Origin: Amaurobius ferox
Lineage: Eukaryota; Arthropoda; Arachnida; Araneae; Amaurobiidae
Length of the DNA stretch: 64,000 bases
Reading direction: 5' to 3'
Assembly: GCA_951213105.1 (NCBI GenBank)
Contig: OX578133.1
Span: 137,559,203-137,623,202 of the forward strand
In this document: positions 55,431 to 64,000 of the stretch, one piece after another
Layout of the letters: each line of letters starts with the position of its first letter
Numbering within the stretch: position 1 is the stretch's first letter
The notes under the pieces: model-generated
Databases searched by the model: none
What the model was told of the DNA's origin: nothing
The model's input: only the letters and a program-made list of their open reading frames with translations
Position numbers and translations under genes: made by a program

Positions 55431-55670
55431 AACTGCTTCGAGGCATAATGGTTAGTGCTTAACTTGCTTAGGGCATAATGGTTAGTGCTCAACTTGCTTA
55501 GGGCATAATGGTTAGTGTTTAAATTGCCTGGAATATAATGGTTAGTGTTTAAATTGCTTGAGGCCTAATGGTTAGTGTTTAACTTTCTTGGGACGTAATG
55601 GTTAGTGTTTAACTTGCTTGGGGCATGATGGTTAGTGTTTAATTTGTTTGGGGCATAATGGTTAGTGCTT
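55431..55670. repeat. 30-bp minisatellite x 8
   Basis: Eight head-to-tail units of exactly 30 bp, of the form AACTTGCTTGGGGCATAATGG then TTAGTGTTT, starting at 55431, 55461, 55491, 55521, 55551, 55581, 55611 and 55641. No indels between units. Each unit contains GCATAATGGTTAGTG, which resembles a tRNA box A. Confidence 0.95.
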
Positions 55671-55879
55671 TGGTTTTGGGTTTATAGGTATTATGTTAGA
55701 ATGAGGGATTCTAGGAGGAACTCAGAGCTATGCATGGATCTTCACAGAGGTCCAAAAACCACTTTCAACTCTTGGTTCTGGTTAAATTGCAATCTGTATA
55801 AAACAAACGAGCGTGTAAACAATCAAACTTATAAATACGAAATTGTCAAACTTATTATCATTTTCCCTACTTACAGCGT

Positions 55880-56520
55880 ATAATGTTGAGAGAAATTATT
55901 GTCACGGGGTCGAAAATTTGAATTCAAGGTTTTGACGGAAGAGCACGTTTCAAGCATTTCTAAACACGAATTGAACGTTTCCGAGAGGATTTTTGTGTGT
56001 TTTATTGTGTATATATGTTAGTGTGTATGTGTGGGTGTTAGTTTGTGTATTAGTTGTGTGTCTTTTAGACTATGGAGGCTATATTTCACGAACGAATGCA
56101 GCGTTTTGAAAAAAGTCTGGTATGATTATTACAGCCAGTGAATACTAAAATCCTGTTGATTTTCAACGCAATCGAAAGTTAAAAAACTCGCAATTTTCTA
56201 ATGTATTTTTGAAAAGATCATGAAAGTACCAAGACCGTCAATAATAATCAAATAATGATTATTATTACATGAGAAAGTTTTCATTTGAAATCGAATTTTC
56301 GAATAAATTTTTGAAAAATCATGAAAAAATTAAGACCTTCGACACTGTTAAATAAATAATAATTTCATACGTAATTTTTTATTCAAAAACGACTAATACA
56401 AAATATTAAAAAGTATTAGGCATCATCCAATAGGTTAACTCTCCATATGCATTATTGTGCAACAAATCTGAAAACGGAATTCTCGTGGATCTAGTTCGCT
56501 CCGTTCATGAAAGAAGATAC
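55880..56520 (+). repeat. Dispersed repeat family C, copy 2
   Basis: Same blocks as 49550-50035 in opposite orientation: TTTGAATTCAAGGTTTTGAC, GGAAGAGCACGTTTCAAGCA, AAACACGAATTGAACG, a GTGTGTATGTGTGGGTG run, CACGAACGAATGCAGCGTTT and TTTCAACGCAATCGAAAG. Confidence 0.68.
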
Positions 56521-57599
56521 TTTTTGTAATATTTTTGTATTTTGATGTCAAAGAATTCGCCAATAGACACTCATTTTACTGGATATTAATTAAATTTCAA
56601 TTGCATTTTGAAGAAAATTACCCATGTTAAGATGAATAAATCATTCTGTTTGGACTAAGTTGTTCAAAGCACCAAATGTCAAATCATATGATGTCAATTC
56701 AATTCCAAAAACATTGTGTAGTGGATTTTCTACACTATTATTTCGCTGCCAAAGAAGTAAATTCATTTCATTATATTATAATCTGATTGATCTAAAAAAC
56801 AAAATATTTGCACACTTATAGTATCCCGGCCACTCAAACGGCTACTGAAAACCCTTGGGTCAATCAAGTGGTCTGGATCTTCAACACGTATACGGAACAG
56901 AGCCTAACGGTAAAATTTTTTGATTTCTCCACCAATGGTTTGACAAAAAGAGAGGAGGCCTAAACGTATTTCCAAACCACCCATGAGAGTCCCCGTCGAT
57001 ATCCTAAAGAGTAGATGAAGTCTTCCTATCTTTCACAATACTGGAAATTCGGATACAGCAGCTCACTCTGAATTCTTACTTTGACTTCGTGGTTTCAAAG
57101 AAAACGTATTGAAAATATTCTGTGATTGGTTACTTTTCTTGATATTCTGCTCGTCAACTGCTAATCACTTTATGCCCACGATTTTTTTCGTACGCTAATT
57201 GGATTTAAACGTCGACCACCCATGCGGATCATAATTGCCGATATCCTTTTTTAATTACTTCATCGGAAGTAGGAGTCATCCGAAAAAACCCCTACTGTTT
57301 AAGCCCAATCCACCTACGTAACATCTTTGGACCGTTTTTCAGGTCTATGTTATCCATCTATTTGCTAGGATTTCCACGAGGGTCCCAGTAAGAGGAGTAA
57401 ACGTCTAAAATTTTGCATACTTATATTATCGACCGTGCAACAGAACCTAACAGGGTCAATTTTCGATTAAAATGATTATCTTCGATGCTCTGCATTGTTA
57501 AACAAAATAAAACGTATTAAAAGAACTGCGTAATATTTCTTTAAAAGAGTTAATTTCACTGTCTTTTACCGGCTTAAATACTAATGGATAAAAGAAATT

Positions 57600-58800
57600 T
57601 AATGCTGTTCTAAGTGGTGGGAAATTTTAAAATATCATAGACATTTTACAAAATTATTCAATGTTACTGTAGTTTCTTTAAAAGAAATCTCCAGTTTCTA
57701 ATATATGTTCGAATAATAAACACACTTTGATGCAAAAGAAAACACAACACACTAATGTATATATTGTAAATTGTTTGTTTTCTTATTAAGTGTTATATTA
57801 CTTAAAATAATATATTTCATTTAATCTACCAGCGTCTTTGCAAGCACCCAAATGTGGACGGAAATAAAATCGTTTACATTAAAACAGGAATTTTTAGAAA
57901 CTACGCGCAAAATACTTAAACTATGCTGAAATCAATTCATCGGGGCTTAATGTAAAAATAAAAATTCGCAAAAATTCCACATCCATTTAAAATGTAACGT
58001 AAACTTCCTGAAACTCTAATACAAATAGTGTAATTTAACGGAAAAAGCACTTAAAAGAAAATGATGCGAGCACGGAAACTACAGTTAAGAAATAAAGCAC
58101 TTCTTTTTCGCACATTTCGGTAGCAACACGAGCTGAACAAAATAAGGTTGAGCCAATAAAGAGTCTTCAAAATAATTCCTGTCTTGAAAATGCTCTTTTC
58201 TCCAGAAACGTGATCAACAATTTTAAGTAGCAATTCAAGACATTTCAATAATTTGACATACATTTTCTATCTTTTGGTTTAGCTACTAGTTAGTTTCAGA
58301 TCAAGTTTCCCTTGCTTTCAAAAAAGTTTAATTCTCTACATAATAATTTATTGTTGGCCCATATCGCAACCCCGCTTTAGAATTGATACAACAGCAAAAA
58401 TTCAATTCACTGCGAAATGAATAAAATTATTTACAATTATATACAACACTAGTCGACATTAATTGATAGATAGTCGTGGAAAGATACAGCTCCTAGGCAC
58501 ACATATGGGAGAATGTACTGGGGGTCAGCGATGCCCCGAACACCCCCTACGCAATTTCATAACTTGAGTCGTATATGATAAAAATCCGGCAGTTTTTACT
58601 TCCATTTTCTCTTATGAATATATAAATAATAAGCATTGCTTTATATAATATTGCAACGTGCTATATCTATAGTACGATTTAAGAATATTAAATAGCATTT
58701 AAGCCTGTCAAAAACAAGGACAATAACACTTTGGAAAAACTGAGGTGTACATTTGATAAAAACTTTAATTAAGTTTAACAATGTGTGGCTCTTAGATTAA
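57600..58800. other. AT-rich DNA, no gene recognised
   Basis: The minus-strand ORF at 58051-58263 has no domain. No RNA or repeat structure recognised. Confidence 0.4.
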
Positions 58801-58804
58801 AAAA

Positions 58805-59350
58805 TAATCATCTTAAGCAAAAATTGGCTCAGTTAGTTTCTATTCCGTTGTCAATTCTATACTTGTGTGTAAAGTTGCTACCTTTTAAGCCACCGTGGGT
58901 TTCTGGAGGATCTGGACATTTTAAACCCCTATTTATTTAGCCCCCATCGAAAATCCGGTTTTGTTATATTCTGCCCATATTATAAGTGTCCACAGTTTCA
59001 GCCTCCTAGTTGGTCACTGGGGAAGAGACCCGGGGTGTCTGTATATTCCTTTTTTGACCCACACTGGAGGAAATGAGTAAATATAAAAATCCCACTCCGT
59101 TAGGTTCTGTCCCGTGGATGATATTATAAGAGTGCAAATATTAAGCCTTGTAGATCACCAGGGACTTAAGGAAGGTCTGCAAAATTTTTTTATAAAAACT
59201 CCATTTTCTGGGATCTCTTTTTTCTGGGCTGAACCTCAGTTCAGTTTGTTCCACACCATGGCGTATTACTTTCAACATATATTGCTTTATTTGGTCTCAC
59301 ATTATTTAATCACTACAAAACTTGGGAAATAATTTTGCCAAACTTTAAAA
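58805..59350 (-). repeat. Repeat family D, inverted copy
   Basis: On the minus strand GATCTACAAGGCTTAATATT, TGCACTCTTATAATATCATC and GGGACAGAACCTAACGGAG (near 59092-59155) match the family D core. GGGTTTAAAATGTCCAGATC and related blocks extend to about 58805. It lies opposite to 54530-57590. Confidence 0.55.
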
Positions 59351-59399
59351 CATTAAATTGAAATGACAATCATAACAGCGATTGTAAAAAAAGTTTTGC

Positions 59400-60220
59400 A
59401 TTAATTCGAAAGTAAAATACTTTTCAAATCTTAAAGTTTCCTTGAAACACATGTCTGAGACTTAAAGCTCCCCGCTCTAATCAGCATGAATAATGCAGCT
59501 CTGAATCTTATTAATAGATCCAGGATGAAGAATAAACTACTGATGCGCATTAATAAGAGAATTTCATTGGCGTTTAATTACTCTTAATGCCTTGCTTAAA
59601 TGCCAAAATTTGAATTCAAAAACGTTATTTATCAACATTATTGTAAGGAATAGTACAACAAAATATTTCTCAAAGCCCTTAGTATGTTTTAACTTTCAAG
59701 TCTCATGGAAAAGGGGGTGACATTAAAATTTTATTTGACAGAGTTATGCGTATCTACTATAAATGTAATGTCACTGCGTTGTATTTATATGTCAGATAAT
59801 TTCACCAGTTTTATTGTTATTTTATCGGAAATATAGTTTTAAATAAAGCAAATAATTAAAAGTTTTATCATGAATACAAAAGCTGTACACGTATAGTAAG
59901 GAAGCAAACAGATTTAGGTAGATTCAAAATATTTTATTTCTATGTGAATAACATCTATGCTTGGGGTATTTGTGACGAAAATAGTAGCGTTACGAAAGAT
60001 ATAAACCATTTGGCTGCGTATTTATCTGAACCTAATAGATGAAAAATGTAAATAATTTTTGCTTATTTTGACAGAAATGTGGTACACATTATGAATATAT
60101 AAAAATATGTATTTTCAATGTTTCAATATTTTGTACAGTATTCTCGAAAAGAAATGTATCTATCCGAGCGAGGTTTTTTTTTTTTTTACCTAAAATATCT
60201 TCGAAACTATAAAAGATAGA
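59400..60220. other. AT-rich DNA, no gene recognised
   Basis: No feature recognised apart from a run of T at 60174-60187. Confidence 0.4.
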
Positions 60221-60224
60221 TATC

Positions 60225-60305
60225 AAGAGTTCCAGAACTCGCCAAAAGTTGACAAGTTGGCGATATTTAGCCAAATCTGTCGTCAAGGTAATCAAATTTA
60301 TCAAG
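60225..60305. repeat. Single unit of the GCCAAGTTGGCGA-type satellite
   Basis: AACTCGCCAAAAGTTGACAA, GTTGGCGATATTTAGCCAAA and TCTGTCGTCAAGG match the core of the array at 48690-49395. Confidence 0.55.
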
Positions 60306-60309
60306 GTCA

Positions 60310-62065
60310 AGCGAACCGGATCTTCAAATTAAAATAATGATTTTTCTAAGTATTCGTTAAACAATGTACTTTTGAATAGAAAACGCGTTTAAATTTGTCT
60401 TTCAATTAACGGCAAAAATTTGGTTTTTAAATTATTTCAATTAATTCAATTATCTGAGCTCAAAAAGACCTTTTTTTTCTGCATGTGTCCCTTAAAATAA
60501 CTGACAATATGGAACATTTGCATTTCGTATTAACAACAAATAACTGCATAAAATCATCCTTACTTATAATAAATAAAAATCAAAAATAGTTTTCAAATTC
60601 GAATACCAACTTTTCCTTAAAACTGCATAATTATATAATAGAGTTGAATTTTAGTTCAAACGAATTTGTTTCCGTGGTTATAAACATTTCCTCTTCAATT
60701 ACCTTTTAGCCAAAAAAAATTCAACCATTTTTCTTGTTACAGAGACTATTATTAAGATAAATTGAAAAATGACTAATCGAATTGAATTTCCATATTTAAA
60801 TGTCCAATATTTTTATATGCGTGAACTTTAAAAGTAACTTCCAAGACAATGCTATAAATCTTCCTTAAAGAGAGATTTCCCTCTCAAACAAGGAAAAGGA
60901 TTTCCTTATTCAAAATTCTTTTTAGATCCAATTCAATATTTTCATATCTTATGAATTCAAACGTAACCAATTGCATTTATTATGTTTACTGAATTGATCA
61001 TAACACGTTACTTTTACTGCGCTATTTTTACTGATTTAATTTAGATTACATGGGAGTATTTGATTCTATTTTTAAAGAAATTGCAGGTTGTTAAGAGTTT
61101 AAAATAATATTCTTCACTATAATTTGTTCAGAATAAATATCTTGAAATTGCTACTAGAAAAATTCTAAAACATTTGCTTCAAAAAATTTTGTACTATCTG
61201 GTCATCTTATCGCCTACCTCGGCTATAGTCCTCTGGTGATAATAACTCTCTTATAGTTGTCAGGTGATAATAGGTTAACACTTTCATAATTATTTCTACT
61301 TGTACTTTTATTTACATATACATTTAAATTAAGCCTCTCGAATGAACGTGAAAAAAAAGTACATTTGTATATTTATATTTACATCTCAAACTAATTACTT
61401 ATTATTTTATTTTTTAATATTAACAGATCCAGGTCCATCTGTGTTTGTTTAGGCATATTGTAGGTTCTTTAAACATCAAATTATTGCAAAACGGGTGGCA
61501 ACAGTGTTTAAAAAAATATTTTAAACACTATTTCAATAGAATATACATTTAATTTTAGTAGAAAATATGTCTAACCCAATTTTACAAATACGCCAAGTCA
61601 GCATGTCCAAATCCGTAGATGGCAAGTGTATATTGACGTGATAAACCCCGAGTTTCAAGAGTCTGTACTTCATCCCCCAAGAAAGCTGCATATTTGAACT
61701 TTTTATCTGAAATATACTCATAAAACTGAGAAAAAGGAAACAAAAAATTACACTTAAGGTAGCATACAGAAGAAAAATACTTTAAAACGACACATTTTAC
61801 AATTATCGTCTCGGCTTATTTTTCTTTTCAATGTTGGCGGCGGACCTACAGCCTAAACTTCATAACTGATTTTAATAAATGGTGACTAATTTTATGTGTC
61901 CTGGGGGGGGGGTACATACTTATTTTTTAAACTTGATACATTTGATTCAGAATTTCAAAAAAATTTAATGCTTGCTGTATCATTGTTGCGTAATCGTGTT
62001 GATCAGTATTTCTACAAAGAGTATTGAAGCTGACAAAATCCTCACTTTATGGTTAAAAAAAACTC
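60310..62065. other. AT-rich DNA, no gene recognised
   Basis: The ORF at 61533-61721 has no recognised domain. A 9-G run lies near 61903. Confidence 0.4.
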
Positions 62066-62069
62066 TGCG

Positions 62070-62410
62070 CCAAGTACAAAAAGCAAAAGCCTACTTCCAA
62101 AAAAAGTTATGAAATCTCAAAATGGTTTACCTCAAGTTCTCGCAGTACCGGAACTGTAATTTCAGGCTAGGAGGCCCTGATAAACGATCCTAACATTCCA
62201 CATAATCACAGGTAGTCCTTTGTAGTCGTAGTGAATTTTGTTAAATTGACCACGATTACAAAGGGCTGCGTGTGATTCGAAGAATGTTTAGGATCCTTCA
62301 GCAGACTAACCTAGGCCTAAAAGTACAGCTCCGGTCCTGCGAGACCTCATCTCTAACCATTTTGAGATTTCATAACGATTTGGAAAGATGCTTTTGCTTT
62401 TTGTAGTTGG
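62070..62410. repeat. Long imperfect inverted repeat, arms about 155 bp
   Basis: The left arm starts CCAAGTACAAAAAGCAAAAG and includes TTATGAAATCTCAAAATGGT, CTCGCAGTACCGGAACTGTA, AGGCTAGG and CCTTTGTAGTCG. The right arm, read inverted, has CCAACTACAAAAAGCAAAAG, TTATGAAATCTCAAAATGGT, CTCGCAGGACCGGAGCTGTA, AGGCCTAGG and CCCTTTGTAATCG in the same order. The loop is about 30 bp (62225-62255). Identity looks about 75%. Confidence 0.88.
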
Positions 62411-62414
62411 CGGG

Positions 62415-63830
62415 AAATTGCTTCAGCATGACGAATTGGTATTGTGAAATGCTCATATTCGCACACATATGTGCTTACAAAAAAGAAAAAAGGAAGAAAC
62501 CGTTCCTTTTTATAAAAACATCGATTCGTAATATTGGTGTATTTTTTTATGTTAGTAAATAGAACGCCCGTAATCAAATTTTCTAACCAAACTTAGTTAA
62601 CCAAATAGTCAATTTCTTTATAGTATTACTAAAATTAACAATGTTAAGCAATTAATCCTATTATTCAAAATCTGATTAAGACTTTCAAAAGATGTGAGAA
62701 ATTCCCCAACACGAAATCAATCACTTAATTTTCCGATAAAAGCCGAATAAATTAGATTTACAACATACTAAAAAGCATTTTCAATATTCTCAAAGCCTTA
62801 CGAATCATTAGGAGAAGCCACTTGAGAAAAACCCATTAACATATTTTAGCCTAAATCGAATTACGCAATGCCCATTTATGTTCTAACAGAAGAAACAATT
62901 TGATCTACTTATGCATATATAGTCCAATAGAAAGTTGAATGTAAATGAAATGTAATGGCATAAAGGCTCATTAAAATATACAAAAAATGAATATCCTAAA
63001 AATGAATCAAAGGATTATTATTTTCTCTGAATGCAACGATCAGAGATAATTTCATGCAATCTTTGTAAATAACTCGAAAATTCAGACGAAATAAAAATAG
63101 CGAAAAATTCATGCAAACGTTTGGGCTAATTCAGATGCTCGCAGATTGTGGGGATCCATTTAGATAAATAAATAAGACCATTTCTTCTTGTAATTTTCTT
63201 TTCATGCATAATGAAACTCGATGATATTCAAAGAAACAAAATTGTGTTTAATGTACAGGCTAGCCGTAAATAAGCTCACATATTTGATTAGGGAATGAGA
63301 GTTATTTCAACCCGGTTTCATTTATCGATACGAAAGGAATGGGGTTCAAACAACCAAAATCCTTATGCGTTGTCATGGAATCCATTACGCTCAGTGCTTG
63401 AATCGCTCAGGACTTCTCTACTTTCAATCTCCAAGAGATAAGTTGTGAGGCAGTTCAACTTCTATCCACGGCCTGATTACACACACAGGCCTCCGGAGTT
63501 TTAAGGGGCCCCTAAATTTTATATGCATTAAAAATGTAAGCAGAACTATTTTTTTAATTAATTTAAAACTGGTAATATTAGTTTTTATTTTAGATTTTAA
63601 AATATGTTAATAAATTTTAAAAATTATATATCTTTTAAAATCTTAATAAAAAATTTAGACGTTTTCAACATGTAGAAATGGACCTTCGTAGCTATGATCC
63701 TGACACCCCCACCCCTAATTTGTTATGTGTTGATGTTTTGCAAGTTTTACCATATGTGTATAGAGGTCCCGAAGTAAAACTAGGCCCTGGGCCCCAGTTT
63801 GACTTGATCCGGTCCTGCATCTACCTCTTC
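62415..63830. other. No gene recognised
   Basis: Mostly AT-rich. A small GGCCTG/CAGGCC hairpin lies near 63471-63492, and GC-richer text occurs at 63680-63830 without recognised identity. Confidence 0.4.
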
Positions 63831-63834
63831 AAAT

Positions 63835-64000
63835 CAGCGATTCTCAAACTTTTTCATTTTCTTTCAGTAAAGCGCTCTATTTAGGTACAATTTAAGAAGG
63901 AGTGGATTGGTAAATTAATTAGGTTTCGGATTCTTAAATTTAGATTACGGACTACATTCCAGCACAACTGCACCTCTGAATTTATTCGTCACAGCATTAA
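63835..64000 (+). mobile_element. hAT-like left terminus, running off the window
   Basis: CAGCGATTCTCAAACTTTTT at 63835 matches the CAGNGGTTCTCAAACTTT type of hAT TIR. The putative 8-bp target copy would be the bases ending at 63834. The right end lies beyond 64000, so neither the duplication nor the transposase can be checked. Confidence 0.45.

Larger units (their letters stand above)
54530..57590 (+). repeat. Dispersed repeat family D, several decayed units
   Basis: GATCTAAAAGGCTAAATATT, TGCACACTTATAGCATCG and GAACAGAACCTAACGG-like text occurs at about 54660, 54825, 56790 and 57395. It is followed by GATTAAAATGATTATCTTCG-like and AAACAAAATAAAAGGCAT-like text and a TTTCTTTAAANGNGTTARTT block (54985, 57540). 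Spacing is irregular, and the interval is interrupted by the 30-bp array and by family C. Confidence 0.55.

Noticed and set aside
63471..63492. GGCCTG/CAGGCC hairpin
   Set aside because: A six-base stem is too short to separate from chance in 64 kb.
1..64000. A novel defence, secretion or biosynthetic gene system
   Set aside because: No cluster of intact genes exists; every recognisable protein is a broken transposable element product.

Overview
This window looks like intergenic or intronic DNA from an arthropod nuclear genome. It is strongly AT-rich, has no operons, no dense long ORFs and no prokaryote-style genes, and consists almost entirely of transposable elements and tandem repeats. 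The mix (a Copia element with a half-tRNA-iMet-type primer site, Tc1/mariner and pogo elements, Penelope-like and I/LOA-like LINE remnants, Helitrons, tRNA-derived SINEs, long inverted-repeat elements) fits an arthropod. A chelicerate such as a spider is my guess, not something the sequence proves. I found no intact host protein-coding gene. The only candidate host coding pieces are a possible exon near 17.09-17.23 kb and an unassigned ORF near 48 kb, both weak.

Layout. 0-10 kb: an inverted-repeat element with TA duplications (449-1298), a tRNA-type SINE with a clean 11-bp target duplication (1869-2148), a pogo/Tigger deletion derivative (2361-3628), repeats resembling Helitron 3' ends and a long perfect hairpin (4.1-5 kb), a minus-strand Helitron (5352-6262), a Penelope-like RT/GIY-YIG remnant (6.3-7.1 kb), a second SINE family and another inverted-repeat copy (9130-9795). 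10-22 kb: three copies of a 1.2-1.9 kb repeat, two facing each other around a 0.65 kb spacer, plus an E-box minisatellite, candidate solo LTRs, a SINE carrying an 86-bp tandem array and a pogo-like relic. 22-27 kb: mostly featureless AT-rich DNA with TA microsatellites.

27.4-32.7 kb: the best preserved element, a Ty1/copia retrotransposon on the minus strand with a 5' LTR, primer-binding site, gag, protease, integrase, RT and RNase H. It is broken by one frameshift and two in-frame stops, and no matching 3' LTR is visible. 34.2-35.7 kb: a Tc1-like element with both TIRs and a nearly full-length broken transposase. 37-39.5 kb: two Helitrons joined end to end with no base between them, plus a third 3' fragment. 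40.35-42.86 kb: a mariner-like element with long TIRs sitting inside a (TA)n microsatellite.

43.5-64 kb: a SINE dimer, a Tc1 relic, several tandem repeat arrays (about 110, 210 and 135-140 bp units, and an exact 30-bp x 8 array), two more inverted-repeat family A ends, a LINE RNase H remnant, two dispersed repeat families in opposite orientations, a 340-bp imperfect hairpin (62070-62410) and a hAT-like terminus running off the right edge. Every recognisable TE protein is disabled. The window therefore reads as a TE graveyard with unusually many inverted-repeat structures, rather than a gene system.
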